From: Bacteroidaceae bacterium
GTDB lineage: Bacteria > Bacteroidota > Bacteroidia > Bacteroidales > Bacteroidaceae
Length of the DNA: 64,000 nucleotides
Assembly: GCA_017617315.1 (NCBI GenBank)
Contig: JAFZWM010000018.1
Location: 40,990-104,989 of the forward strand
Direction of reading: 5' to 3'
The notes under the pieces were generated by a model. The model was not told where the DNA came from and did not search any database. It saw only the letters and a program-made list of their open reading frames with translations. Positions 45,391-54,594 of this stretch are shown piece by piece. How positions within the stretch are numbered: the stretch's first letter is position 1; every line of letters starts with the position of its first letter. Both the position numbers and the translations under genes were made by a program.

Positions 45391-47334
45391 TTATAAATTA
45401 TTGTATTTGTCTACAAGTTTCTGAACACGAAGAATCTCGGCTACGTTCATTGCGAAAGATATTGCTCCTCTGCCCCTGAACGGCGGATTACCGTCGAACA
45501 GTTCAGGAATTGAGCCGATGCAATGCGATGTCATCTCGCTCTCGTAGCCAATCATTGTGCGCTCTACGAACGATATTCCGCTGCGCTTGCGCACCTTCAG
45601 ATAAGCCTCCATATAGAAGCCGCCGAGCCAAGGCCACGCCGTTCCCTGATGATAAGCGTAGTCGCGCTGTGTCTGCGGACCGACATACATTGGATTATAG
45701 CCCACGCTCTTAGGACTGAGCGAACGCAAGCCCTTCGGTGTGTTCAGTTCCTTAGTACAGATGTCGAGAACGCCCTTACGCTGCTCGAACGACAGTGGAG
45801 AATAGTCGAGCGCAACGGCAAAAATCATATTCGGCCTTACGCTCCAGTCGCACATTGCGCCGTCTACATAGTCGAGCAGATATCCGTAGTCGTTCAGGAA
45901 CACTTCCTTGAAACTTCCGGCACACTTCTCTGCCAGTCTGCCGAATTCTGCCGCTCTTTCTGCGTTCCCGGCATCTTCTGCCATCTTAGAACTCATGCAC
46001 AAAGCGTTATACCACAAAGCGTTGAACTCTACAAGATAACCCGAACGCGGAACAACCGGACGGCCGTTTACCGTAGAGTTCATCCAGCTTATGGCACGGT
46101 CGCGTCCGTAAGAATAAACGAGCGCATTGTCGTGAACCAACAGATTTGGATGTCTGCCAGATATGATGAAATCTATTACCTTATCAAGCGTGTCGCCGTA
46201 GAGTTCAACGGCTTTCTCCTTAGACACGAACTTAGCATACTGCTGAACGGTCCAGAAGAACCACAGAAGCACGTCTGGCTTGTCCATCTCCTGAATTCTC
46301 ACGGTCAGATCCTTGCCTTCCAAGAACTCGTCGATGCCTTTCAGAGCGGTGCTCATCACCCTCTCGAACTTGTCCACCTCGTTGTTGGCAAGCGTCAGGC
46401 CCGGCAGCGACACGAACATATCTCTGGCACGGCACAAGAACCAAGGATAGCCAGCAAGAATATACGACTCGCCGTCTCTTACCGAAAGGAACTGGTGGGC
46501 AGCATTTATCAGACAGTTCTCAAAATTATCGCGTGGTATTCGGTTGTCAACCTCGTGCTGGAACAGTTTCGTCAGCCCCTTTGTGTCGGCAGCCGTCGTT
46601 CCGCCCGAGAAGACAATGCTTTCGCCCTTCTTTATCTTCAGTTCGAAATATCCCGGAACATAAAGGTCTTCCTTTGAATCGTATCCGCGCTCCTGCTCCT
46701 TCGGATATTCGATGCCACGATACCAGTCGGGCACGAACTTGAACTCGCACTTGCTGTTAAACTGCATGAAGAGCGTAGGCATTCCGGGATACATGCAGGT
46801 AGATATTCCGTTCTCCACCTCCTGATAGCTCTTGTCTACGTTGTCGTTCTCGTGCGTAAACTGGCGCACGCTTCTGAACGCAAGGAACGGACGGAAACGT
46901 ATAATCGTGTCCGAATGTGCATCGAGCAAGGTGTAGCGGATTAGGATTCGGTTTTCGTGATGAACGAAGACCTTCTCTTTCTTAAGTATCACGCCTCCAA
47001 CGCGATATGTCGTAGTTGGAACGATATCGCAATCGTAGTCGCGGATGTACTTGTGTCCGGCAGGACTGAAATTGTTACCCTGATACTTATGAAGTCCAAG
47101 ATTGAACTCTGCGCCATGTTGAATCACCGTCTCGTCGAGCGACGACAGCAACACCACCCTCTCATCATCAAATTCGGGAACAGGCACAACAAGCAAACCG
47201 TGATACTTGCGAGTATTACAATCTACTATAGTTGTACTGTGATAGGCACCCGAACGGTTTGTTCTCAGCACCTCACGAGGAAGAGTCTCCTCCAAATTAG
47301 TCATCAGAGTCTTGTCAAATCGCAAATAACTCAT
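45391..47334 (-). CDS. Glycogen debranching enzyme (GH133)
   Basis: The 647-residue protein has the N-terminal debranching domain (LPREVLRTNRSGAYHSTTIV) and a C-terminal (alpha/alpha)6 amylo-1,6-glucosidase domain with YPWFLCRARDMFVSLPGL, RAISWMNSTVNGRPVVPRSG and YHQGTAWPWLGGFYMEAYL. It removes branch points from glycogen in the cytosol. It is the first gene of the operon debranching - synthase-like - GH57, with short gaps of about 18 bases. Confidence 0.92.
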   Translation of the reverse strand: MSYLRFDKTLMTNLEETLPREVLRTNRSGAYHSTTIVDCNTRKYHGLLVVPVPEFDDERVVLLSSLDETVIQHGAEFNLGLHKYQGNNFSPAGHKYIRDYDCDIVPTTTYRVGGVILKKEKVFVHHENRILIRYTLLDAHSDTIIRFRPFLAFRSVRQFTHENDNVDKSYQEVENGISTCMYPGMPTLFMQFNSKCEFKFVPDWYRGIEYPKEQERGYDSKEDLYVPGYFELKIKKGESIVFSGGTTAADTKGLTKLFQHEVDNRIPRDNFENCLINAAHQFLSVRDGESYILAGYPWFLCRARDMFVSLPGLTLANNEVDKFERVMSTALKGIDEFLEGKDLTVRIQEMDKPDVLLWFFWTVQQYAKFVSKEKAVELYGDTLDKVIDFIISGRHPNLLVHDNALVYSYGRDRAISWMNSTVNGRPVVPRSGYLVEFNALWYNALCMSSKMAEDAGNAERAAEFGRLAEKCAGSFKEVFLNDYGYLLDYVDGAMCDWSVRPNMIFAVALDYSPLSFEQRKGVLDICTKELNTPKGLRSLSPKSVGYNPMYVGPQTQRDYAYHQGTAWPWLGGFYMEAYLKVRKRSGISFVERTMIGYESEMTSHCIGSIPELFDGNPPFRGRGAISFAMNVAEILRVQKLVDKYNNL

Positions 47335-47399
47335 AGAATATTTTTAACAAGGTGAATAATTATTTATCCATTATTTTGCAGCATATGGTTACTGCACCC

Positions 47400-47407
47400 C
47401 AAATATA
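47400..47407 (-). promoter_or_regulatory. Promoter -7 box of the glycogen operon
   Basis: The minus strand reads TATATTTG, 66 bases before the debranching gene ATG. TTTG motifs upstream have non-standard spacing. Confidence 0.45.
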
Positions 47408-47737
47408 GCAACTATTGACCAAACAAAAAAATAAAATCACGTTTTTTTTACCTTTCGCAACAATTTTAAAATTGTGCGCGTAACAGTTTTTCACAAATCC
47501 TGCACGGCCATGTTGCTTGCTCTCACCACTTTGCCGTCAAAAAAGGCTTTTTTTAAGATTATATCCGAAAAATCAGTAAATCGCACCAAGATTACGAAAC
47601 ATTATGTAAAATAATTCAATTTCAGCGGAATGCCGAGAGATTCACGCAGCGCGACATCGGCAGCAATATTTTTTACAGAAAAAAGCCGTTTATGTCATTT
47701 TTAACCAAAAAGTTTTTTCTATTCAATTTTTTATTAC

Positions 47738-47745
47738 TATTTTTG
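47738..47745 (+). promoter_or_regulatory. Promoter -7 box of the Crp/Fnr gene
   Basis: TATTTTTG lies 38 bases before the ATG at 47784. It overlaps an in-frame GTG at 47745, which is therefore not the likely start. Confidence 0.5.
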
Positions 47746-47783
47746 TGCTCAATAACACGATTTATAAGCAGTCGTATACTTAT

Positions 47784-48485
47784 ATGGGTAAAAAAGAGTT
47801 ATCAGAAGCTGAGATAGTAGGTTGCATAAGCGAGCTATGGCAGCCACTAAACGAGGAGCAGAGAAATCTACTCTCCAAGCAGTTTACCATTCAGCATTAC
47901 AAAAAGAATGAAATGATTTACTTTGAGGGTGAAACTCCTTCACACCTTATGGCGCTCCTTTCGGGCAAGGTAAAGATTTTCAGAGATGGCGTAGGAGGCC
48001 GAAGCCAGATTATCCGTGTGCTCAAACCTGTTGAGTACTTCGCATACCGCGCATACTTCGGCGGCGGAAACTTTGTAACCGCTGCTGCCGCATTCGAACC
48101 GTCGACAATCTGCACAATACCAATGGACACAATTACACAGCTGGTTAACGAAAACAACGAACTTGCGATGTTCTTCATAAAGCAGCTTTCGAAAGACCTT
48201 GGCATTGCTGATGAAAGAACCGTAAACCTTACCCAAAAGCATATCCGCGGACGACTTGCCGAATCGCTCATATTCCTGAAAGACAGCTACGGTCTTGAAG
48301 AGGATGAGGCTACTCTGAGCATCTACCTCTCACGCGAGGACTTGGCAAATCTTTCGAACATGACAACATCGAACGCTATCAGAACGCTGTCTAACTTCGC
48401 TTCAGAAAAGCTTATCTCAATAGACGGCAGAAAGATTAAGATTCTTGACGAGGAGCGTTTGAAGAAAATTTCAAAAATAGGCTAA
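47784..48485 (+). CDS. Crp/Fnr-family transcription regulator
   Basis: The protein has 233 residues from the ATG at 47784. It has an N-terminal cyclic-nucleotide-binding-type beta-roll (YFEGETPSHLMALLSGKVKI), a dimerisation helix and a C-terminal winged helix HTH_Crp (LSREDLANLSNMTTSNAIRT). No Fnr-type cysteine cluster is seen, so it is not an oxygen-sensing Fnr. The ligand is unknown. It is divergent from the glycogen operon and may regulate it, but that is only positional. A terminator follows at 48511-48536. Confidence 0.9.
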   Translation: MGKKELSEAEIVGCISELWQPLNEEQRNLLSKQFTIQHYKKNEMIYFEGETPSHLMALLSGKVKIFRDGVGGRSQIIRVLKPVEYFAYRAYFGGGNFVTAAAAFEPSTICTIPMDTITQLVNENNELAMFFIKQLSKDLGIADERTVNLTQKHIRGRLAESLIFLKDSYGLEEDEATLSIYLSREDLANLSNMTTSNAIRTLSNFASEKLISIDGRKIKILDEERLKKISKIG

Positions 48486-48510
48486 TCAACAAAAGATTCA
48501 CTATACAAAG

Positions 48511-48536
48511 AAAGCAGGACTTCTGAGTCCTGCTTT
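48511..48536. terminator. Convergent terminator
   Basis: AAAGCAGGACT (48511-48521) and AGTCCTGCTTT (48526-48536) form a perfect 11-base stem with a TCTG loop, with T-rich sequence on the plus side and A-rich on the other. Confidence 0.9.
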
Positions 48537-48543
48537 TTCTTTT

Positions 48544-49488
48544 TTATGGAATTACAAAGCTTATTTCGTCGTGCTTCACGCTCACATCGACATACGAGCC
48601 TGCCGGAACTTTCTCGAGCAGTCCGTCGATGCTTGCTCGCGTAGTCTTCAGAATCTGCGCCTTCACTCTTCTGGTCCGGTAAGCCTTCACCTGCTTGTTG
48701 TTCAAGAATCTGCCGATAAACAGCTGGAACAGCAAGTTAGGGAACTGCAACAGCGATGGATTGAAGAGCAGCGACACATCGAGCATTCCGTTATAAGGCA
48801 CGGCACTCCGCGTCTGTCCGTATCCGTGCGCATTTCCAACACAAACAGATATGATTCCAGAGCGATAGCGGTCTTCGTTTATGTCGATGTCGAGTTTCAG
48901 GACTTCGCGATAGAATACCAGTCGCACCAAGTGAATCCAATAGATTATGTAATAGATTCCTGTCAGTTTCTGCTGCTTTTTAGCCTCGTTGGTTATGCGC
49001 ACAACATCCGCGCCCAAGCCAAAATTCACACTGTCGAGAAAGAACCGCTTAACCTTTGTGCCGTCGGGCTGCTTGCACTGAAACACGCCCACATCGACCT
49101 TGCGCACCCTGCCGCACAAAATGGCATCTACCGCCATCTCAAAATCGTCGTAGTTGTACCCCCAGAACGATGCAAAATCGTTTCCCACACCGTTGGGAAT
49201 GACCGCCAGCCGGATGTTTGCACGCATTTCCGACGGACATTTCATTATTCCGTTTATGGCATCGTTAAGCGCACTATCGCCGCCGATAACGACGATGATG
49301 CGGTAGCCATTGTTTACGAGCATGGCAGACAGGCGTTCAACCGAGCCGTACGATTCGGAATGAACATAGTCAAAATGCACGTTACGCTCTTCCAAGTACG
49401 AGCGTATGTCGTCCCATCGGCTCTGTCTGCCAATGAGTTTCTTTCGGGGACAGTATATAACGCCCCATCTGTCCAGCTCTACTCCCAT
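48544..49488 (-). CDS. Diacylglycerol/lipid kinase-family protein with a variant nucleotide motif
   Basis: The 314-residue cytosolic or membrane-associated protein belongs to the DagK/YegS lipid kinase family, which phosphorylates diacylglycerol or a related lipid with ATP. IIVVIGGDSALNDAINGIM stands where family members usually have GGDGTxNE. It also has VIPNGVGNDFASFWG and the later metal-site region CVGNAHGYGQTR. The GDGT to GDSA change is visible and may alter activity, although the overall fold is well conserved. Its first bases overlap the end of miaA by ten. Confidence 0.85.
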   Translation of the reverse strand: MGVELDRWGVIYCPRKKLIGRQSRWDDIRSYLEERNVHFDYVHSESYGSVERLSAMLVNNGYRIIVVIGGDSALNDAINGIMKCPSEMRANIRLAVIPNGVGNDFASFWGYNYDDFEMAVDAILCGRVRKVDVGVFQCKQPDGTKVKRFFLDSVNFGLGADVVRITNEAKKQQKLTGIYYIIYWIHLVRLVFYREVLKLDIDINEDRYRSGIISVCVGNAHGYGQTRSAVPYNGMLDVSLLFNPSLLQFPNLLFQLFIGRFLNNKQVKAYRTRRVKAQILKTTRASIDGLLEKVPAGSYVDVSVKHDEISFVIP

Positions 49489-50387
49489 AGCCTTTCTTTT
49501 ATAAAGTTAATCTTCTGCTGCATCGGCCACTCGGCGCGAAGCCATTCTATATGAATGCCGCGACGCTCCATTCCGCGGAACCACGTCATCTGTCTTTTCG
49601 CAAACTGATGGATTGCCGTTTCGAGCAGGCGAACCATCTCGTCGTATTTCAGCTCGCCTACAATATACTGCGTCAGGAACTTGTATTCCAAGCCGTAGTA
49701 AATCAAATCCTCGGGCTTTATGCCGCTGTCGAGCAGACGGCGAACCTCATCAACCATGCCTTCGTCGAGGCGCGCATGAAGTCTTTTAGTAATCTTCTCT
49801 CTCCGCAAATCGCGGTCAATATCAACACCGATTACAAGCGACTTTATCTGAGGAAAATCGCGTTCCTCTACCGGGCATTGCTTGTAATACTCCTCTATCT
49901 CGATGGCGCGGATTGCGCGCTTTACAGAATCGACATCCGTTGTGTTATGAAGAGTCTTGTACTGTTTCAGACGTTCCGTCAAGCTTTCTATCGACTCGCC
50001 TGCCAGAGCATTCCGAAGTTCAGGATTTTCAGGAACGGGAATAAGTCTGTAGCCTCGCAAAACCGACTCGAGATACATTCCGGTTCCGCCACAGAGCACT
50101 GGCATCACGCCGCGCGAGGTTATATCCTCGTACGCCTTCAAGAAATCGCGCTGATATTCAAAGACGTTATACTTGTATCCTGCAGGCACAATATCTATCA
50201 GATGATAAGGAATCTGTTTTCCGTCAACAACATAGTCGGCAAGGTCCTTGCCAGTACCGATATCCATGCAACGGTATATCTGACGGCTGTCGGCGCTGAT
50301 AATCTCAGCGTCGAGTTCGGCAGCAAGTTTGGCAGCCAAGGCTGTTTTTCCCGATGCGGTAGGTCCAAGAATAGTAATCATATCCAT
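49479..50387 (-). CDS. miaA: tRNA dimethylallyltransferase
   Basis: MiaA adds a dimethylallyl group to A37 of tRNAs that read UNN codons. The P-loop ILGPTASGKTALA, the SADSRQIYRCMDIGTGKD region, the GGTGMYLESVLRG motif and the tRNA-binding AKRQMTWFRGME segment are all present. The start at the ATG at 50387 (MDMITILGPTASGKT) gives 302 residues, typical for the family; upstream in-frame codons would add a non-homologous extension. Confidence 0.94.
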   Translation of the reverse strand: MDMITILGPTASGKTALAAKLAAELDAEIISADSRQIYRCMDIGTGKDLADYVVDGKQIPYHLIDIVPAGYKYNVFEYQRDFLKAYEDITSRGVMPVLCGGTGMYLESVLRGYRLIPVPENPELRNALAGESIESLTERLKQYKTLHNTTDVDSVKRAIRAIEIEEYYKQCPVEERDFPQIKSLVIGVDIDRDLRREKITKRLHARLDEGMVDEVRRLLDSGIKPEDLIYYGLEYKFLTQYIVGELKYDEMVRLLETAIHQFAKRQMTWFRGMERRGIHIEWLRAEWPMQQKINFIKERLWE

Positions 50388-50523
50388 AGCGCAAAAATAA
50401 TTTTTTTTTAGCGCCCTTGCAAACAAATAAGATTTCTTTTAACCAAGAAACATTATTTTTCAGATTTAGCCGTGCCCGACAAACCGCAACAAATGCCGGA
50501 TGACGCCCTTTGAAAATAAAAAA

Positions 50524-50549
50524 CTGCCCTTTCCCGAAGGAAAGAGCAG
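50524..50549 (-). terminator. Terminator of gapA
   Basis: On the minus strand CTGCTCTTTCC, a TTCG loop and GGAAAGGGCAG form a stem with one mismatch, followed by TTTTTTATTTT. This is a classical stable tetraloop terminator 30 bases after the gapA stop. Confidence 0.85.
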
Positions 50550-50579
50550 CTGTATATAGAATCAAAAGATTCGGAATGA

Positions 50580-51608
50580 TTAGCCAAGTTCTGCGAAGTA
50601 CTTGATAGTACGAACCATCTGAGAAGTATAAGAGTTCTCGTTGTCGTACCAAGAAACAACCTGTACCTGGAAAGTCTCGTCGTCGATCTTAGATACCATA
50701 GTCTGAGTTGCGTCGAAAAGTGAACCGAACTTCATACCGATGATATCAGAAGAAACGATCTGATCCTCTGTGTAACCGAAAGACTCGTTAGAAGCAGCCT
50801 TCATTGCAGCGTTGATACCCTCAACAGTTACGTCCTTACCCTTAACAACAGCTACAAGGATAGTAGTAGAACCAGTTGGAGTTGGAACGCGCTGTGCAGA
50901 ACCGATAAGCTTACCGTTCAACTCAGGGATTACAAGACCGATAGCCTTAGCAGCACCAGTTGAGTTAGGAACGATGTTGCAAGCAGCAGCACGTGAACGA
51001 CGAAGATCGCCCTTACGCTGAGGACCATCAAGTGGCATCTGGTCGCCAGTATAAGCGTGGATAGTAGACATGATACCGCTCTGGATAGCAGCGTACTTGT
51101 TCAAAGCGTCAGCCATAGGAGCCAAGCAGTTTGTTGTACAAGAAGCAGCTGAGATAACCTTGTCAGCAGCAGTCAAAGTCTTGTGGTTAGTATTGAATAC
51201 TACAGTAGGAAGATCGTTACCAGCAGGAGCTGAGATAACTACCTTCTTTGCACCTGCAGCGAGGTGAGCAGAAGCCTTCTCCTTAGAAGTGTAGAAACCA
51301 GTACACTCAAGAACTACGTCTACCTTATTAGCAGCCCATGGACAGTTAGCAGCGTCCTTCTCAGCAGAAATCTTGATCTCCTTACCATCAACGATGATAG
51401 AATTCTCAGTTGCCTCTACAGTGTGCTTACCCTCACCGAACTTGCCAGCGAAACCACCCTGAGCAGTATCATACTTCAAAAGGTGAGCCAACATCTTAGG
51501 GCTTGTCAAGTCGTTGATAGCAACAACTTCATAACCTTCTGCCTCAAACATCTGACGGAAAGCCAGACGACCAATACGGCCGAAACCGTTAATAGCTACA
51601 TTTACCAT
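50580..51608 (-). CDS. gapA: Glyceraldehyde-3-phosphate dehydrogenase
   Basis: This glycolytic enzyme has 342 residues. The NAD-binding start [19 protein letters not shown], the active-site [17 protein letters not shown] with the catalytic cysteine and the C-terminal [17 protein letters not shown] are all present. The codon choice is visibly more restricted than in neighbouring genes, as expected for a highly expressed gene. No TAnnTTTG box lies directly before it. The nearest good one is upstream of a 29-codon frame at 51707-51796, so the gapA transcript may begin there. Confidence 0.96.
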   Translation of the reverse strand: MVNVAINGFGRIGRLAFRQMFEAEGYEVVAINDLTSPKMLAHLLKYDTAQGGFAGKFGEGKHTVEATENSIIVDGKEIKISAEKDAANCPWAANKVDVVLECTGFYTSKEKASAHLAAGAKKVVISAPAGNDLPTVVFNTNHKTLTAADKVISAASCTTNCLAPMADALNKYAAIQSGIMSTIHAYTGDQMPLDGPQRKGDLRRSRAAACNIVPNSTGAAKAIGLVIPELNGKLIGSAQRVPTPTGSTTILVAVVKGKDVTVEGINAAMKAASNESFGYTEDQIVSSDIIGMKFGSLFDATQTMVSKIDDETFQVQVVSWYDNENSYTSQMVRTIKYFAELG

Positions 51609-51706
51609 GTTATTTAATTTTTTGTTTTATAATTGATATAAAAAATGATTTTTCCTTGTACCAAGAGAAGCATTGCCACCGGCAAGTTTCCCTATCCCTG
51701 ACAGAG

Positions 51707-51796
51707 TTATCCACAGTTGCAATAGTGAGTGGTACTGCATGATGCAAGCAACACCGACATTGCTACAAACATACCTATATAGAAGAATGTTTTCAT
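51707..51796 (-). CDS. Possible 29-residue lipoprotein in the gapA leader
   Basis: The short frame reads MKTFFYIGMFVAMSVLLASC and then STTHYCNCG, a full lipoprotein signal with lipobox LASC and a nine-residue mature peptide containing two further cysteines. A TATTTTTG box at 51820-51827 lies 24 bases upstream. It ends 98 bases before gapA on the same strand, and no strong terminator separates them. It could be a tiny entericidin-like lipoprotein, a leader peptide for gapA, or chance. The signal sequence and promoter make chance less likely. Confidence 0.55.
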   Translation of the reverse strand: MKTFFYIGMFVAMSVLLASCSTTHYCNCG

Positions 51797-51819
51797 CTGT
51801 ATCTCCGTTTTATCGATAG

Positions 51820-51827
51820 CAAAAATA
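51820..51827 (-). promoter_or_regulatory. Promoter -7 box upstream of the 29-codon frame and gapA
   Basis: The minus strand reads TATTTTTG with a TTG about 18 bases upstream. It may drive both the tiny lipoprotein frame and gapA. Confidence 0.5.
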
Positions 51828-51962
51828 CAAAATCTTTATTTTTTACAATGCTTTTAACGTTTAAAAATATAATAAAATTATGTTTTACATCTGTTTTTTT
51901 TGCAAAAAACGCACCTTTTGCTTTCTTCACTTTACATTTTGAGCACAAATTGCAAAACGGAG

Positions 51963-51994
51963 TTTGCAAAAGCAATAAATATGTTTTATATTTG
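51963..51994 (+). promoter_or_regulatory. Promoter of the AAA-CYTH gene
   Basis: TTTG (51963-51966) and TATATTTG (51987-51994) are 20 bases apart, a good consensus, with the first ATG 18 bases downstream. Confidence 0.7.
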
Positions 51995-52011
51995 CCACCG
52001 ACAACAGAATA

Positions 52012-53130
52012 ATGTCAGTCCTAACAAACGAAAAAATGAACAACATTAAGAAAATCGTCCTTACTGGAGGACCTTGCGCAGGAAAGACCTCAGCATTAGT
52101 GAAAGTGATTGAGCACTTCTCGAGCCTCGGCTACAAGGTGTTCACCATTCCCGAAGTGCCTACGATGTTTACGCAGGCCGGAATGAACTACCTTACAAAG
52201 AACAAAGATTTTTTCTACGAAGGCGAGAAGGCGACTCTTGAGATACAGATTGACCTTGAAGACAAGTTCATGAAGATGGCGCAGACTTGCACGGAGCCTT
52301 GCGTGGTGGTTTGCGACCGCGGCGCGATGGATATTTCGGCATACATGTCTCCCGAGACTTGGAACGAGATAACTGCCGCCGTGGGCACATCGACCGAGGA
52401 ACTGAAAAACCGCTACGATGCCGTTCTTCATCTTGTTTCGGCAGCCGACGGAGCTGAGCAGTTCTACACAACGGCAAACAATGCACAGCGATACGAGCAG
52501 GCCGACGAAGCTGGCTTGCAGATAGCGCGCGACCTCGACAAGAAGGTGATAAACGCATGGAGCGGACACCCTCATCTGCGCGTTATTAACAACGGCGAGG
52601 ATTTCGACCGCAAGCTTAACCGCGTGATAAAGGAGATAAGCAACGTTCTGGAGCTGCCGCAGAGCATCGAGGAGGAGCGCAAATACATAGTGCAGCTTAC
52701 CGACGAGATTCCGAGCTGCATAGAGAGCGAAATAACACAGCTTTATCTGGTTGCCGACCCGGGCTGCGAGATTCGTCTGCGCCGCCGTACATGGAACGGA
52801 AATTCAATAAACGTACACACAACGAAGAAGACTGTTTCGCCAACCGAGGAAATAGTCATCGAGCGTCAGGTTGAGGACACGCTATACGAGTCTCTGCTCC
52901 AGCAGGCCGACCCTTACCGCCGTCCAATCCAAAAGAACAGAAAGAGCTTCATCTGGAAAGGTCAGTTCTTCGAGCTTGACACTTATCTGAAGCCGGTAGG
53001 CAATCTTATGATTCTCGAAACCAAGGGAATAGCGCGCCACGAGGATGTAAAGTTCCCACCTTTTATAAAGGTTATCGAGGACATCACGGGCAACCGCAAA
53101 TATTACAATTACAACATTGCGCTGAAGTAG
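52012..53130 (+). CDS. P-loop NTPase fused to a CYTH-like domain (TTD14-like)
   Basis: The 372-residue cytosolic protein has an N-terminal AAA_28-type P-loop domain: VLTGGPCAGKTSALVKVIE, then VVVCDRGAMDISAYM as the Walker B/DRG region. From about residue 230 a CYTH-like domain follows, with paired charged strands (EEERKYIVQL, EIRLRRRTWNG, VIERQVEDTLYE, ETKGIARHEDVKFP) of the kind that bind triphosphate and metal. The same order of domains is known in the eukaryotic protein TTD14. A second ATG at 52036 (MNNIKKIVLTGGP) is an equally good start. The substrate is unknown. Confidence 0.83.
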   Translation: MSVLTNEKMNNIKKIVLTGGPCAGKTSALVKVIEHFSSLGYKVFTIPEVPTMFTQAGMNYLTKNKDFFYEGEKATLEIQIDLEDKFMKMAQTCTEPCVVVCDRGAMDISAYMSPETWNEITAAVGTSTEELKNRYDAVLHLVSAADGAEQFYTTANNAQRYEQADEAGLQIARDLDKKVINAWSGHPHLRVINNGEDFDRKLNRVIKEISNVLELPQSIEEERKYIVQLTDEIPSCIESEITQLYLVADPGCEIRLRRRTWNGNSINVHTTKKTVSPTEEIVIERQVEDTLYESLLQQADPYRRPIQKNRKSFIWKGQFFELDTYLKPVGNLMILETKGIARHEDVKFPPFIKVIEDITGNRKYYNYNIALK

Positions 53131-53139
53131 CAGAAGAAC

Positions 53140-54594
53140 TTATTTATTCTTCTGCAAATTCAGCTCAACATATTGCAGGTCGGCAATGGCGTCCTTATCG
53201 TCGGGCAAGAAATTCAGGAGTCTGCCAAGCGTTTTCTTCGCATCTTTGAAATGGAGATGATCCATCTGGCAATGCGCAAGACTACGCAGCAGGAACAGGT
53301 AGAATTCCTTTTCTTTCTGGTTTGAGAAACTTGAGCGATAGCCAATTTCCTCATACCTCTCGCTCAGGAACGGAAGAGCCATTACCGACCTGTTGTTTAC
53401 AAGCCATTCGACATAGGCTTTTTCGTATTCAAGCCTACCTGCGCCGTTGCACCAATAGGCCTGTGCAATATACTGATAGGCATACTGCTGCTGTCGGCTG
53501 CGTACATATTCGCCGCCAATGAGGGCGCATGCCTCTACAACCTCGTTCTGGAAGATTTTTTCAAGACTGTCGGCTTTCTGTTCGCTTGCCAAGACGGTAT
53601 TTTTCAGTTTCTCGTTTATCTTGTTGCGATACTTAGCCAGTCCTTCCGACTTGCTCGGAAGGTGTTCTATGACATTGTCTATCAGGGTTCGAGCCTCAAG
53701 ATAGCGTTGTCTGTTTACAAGATGCTGGCAAGCCTTTATCGTAAAGAAAACGGCATCGTCCTTCTCTTCATTATTCAAGAATTCCTTTTCGAGAAGATTC
53801 TCGGCATAGGTTGTTGCCGCGCCTATTATTCGCAAGTCCTTGGCAAACTCGTAAACTTGCAGCTTGTTCTTAGCTTTTCTGAAGCCGTCGGCATCGTCGG
53901 CAGCAATCGGAACGCTTATGTCGGCATAATAGACAGCCCTTTGCGGAATGTTGAGGGCGTTGCAGCAGCCAATAACATTATCGACCGACTTTCGGAAGAT
54001 TGCCAGTTCTGCCTCCGTGGGATTTCCGCCGTAGTAGAGAAAATCCTCGAACCATCTGACAACCATCATGCTTGCCGCAAGCGAGTAGTACGGATATTTC
54101 TCCATCGAAGCGCTTGCCACGGCATAGCATTCCTGCAAGTCTTTCGTGAAAATCTCACAGGTGTCTGATATTGCAGGAACTTCGAAATTCAGCGGCAAGG
54201 CAAAACGATAGATGCTGTCGGTAAGGCTTTTGCCAACGCGGTGCATCTTGTTGCGAAGAGCCTCGCTGATGCAGACGTTCACGTTACGGACGTCCGCTCC
54301 GTTTTCCGACGGTTCTACCCCGACCGTTATCTTGTCTCCGTCGTAACTGACTTCAATATCGAACTTATCTTTTCCGCAATCAGTAATTTTAAGATTACGA
54401 ATGTCGTTCTGGGCCGAAACCGTGCGTTCAACCTTTCCTCCGACAACAAATCTGACCTCGCTTATTTTATCTACATTTACGGGATAGAACTGCGAGAGCA
54501 TCCAATCAAGCTTATAGGCATTTTTGGCAGGCTGAGCCGTTGCCACAATGCTTACAATCAGCAGCATAATGGCAACGGCAAGCTTGCGCGTCAT
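53140..54594 (-). CDS. Exported helical-repeat protein of unknown function
   Basis: From the ATG at 54594 the protein has 484 residues with a signal peptide (MTRKLAVAIMLLIVSIVATA, cleavage near AQP). The N-terminal ~110 residues are beta-rich and the rest helical, with TPR-like spacing near the end (ALAHCQMDHLHFKDAKKTLG, FLPDDKDAIADLQY). The start overlaps the stop of the GH43 gene as ATGA, so the two are co-translated. I do not recognise the family. Partnership with the GH43 enzyme is suggested only by this coupling. Confidence 0.75.
   Translation of the reverse strand: MTRKLAVAIMLLIVSIVATAQPAKNAYKLDWMLSQFYPVNVDKISEVRFVVGGKVERTVSAQNDIRNLKITDCGKDKFDIEVSYDGDKITVGVEPSENGADVRNVNVCISEALRNKMHRVGKSLTDSIYRFALPLNFEVPAISDTCEIFTKDLQECYAVASASMEKYPYYSLAASMMVVRWFEDFLYYGGNPTEAELAIFRKSVDNVIGCCNALNIPQRAVYYADISVPIAADDADGFRKAKNKLQVYEFAKDLRIIGAATTYAENLLEKEFLNNEEKDDAVFFTIKACQHLVNRQRYLEARTLIDNVIEHLPSKSEGLAKYRNKINEKLKNTVLASEQKADSLEKIFQNEVVEACALIGGEYVRSRQQQYAYQYIAQAYWCNGAGRLEYEKAYVEWLVNNRSVMALPFLSERYEEIGYRSSFSNQKEKEFYLFLLRSLAHCQMDHLHFKDAKKTLGRLLNFLPDDKDAIADLQYVELNLQKNK

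Larger units (their letters stand above)
47335..47783. other. Divergent intergenic region with a perfect 16-base palindrome
   Basis: No convincing gene was found in these 449 bases. The two ends hold the divergent promoters of the debranching gene and the crp-type gene. A perfect palindrome, ACAATTTTAAAATTGT, lies at 47460-47475 and could be an operator for a dimeric regulator. The rest is AT-rich with no clear structure. Confidence 0.4.

Noticed and set aside
45523..46677. 384-codon plus-strand frame
   Set aside because: It is antisense to the debranching enzyme gene, whose catalytic motifs are intact, and has no domain of its own.
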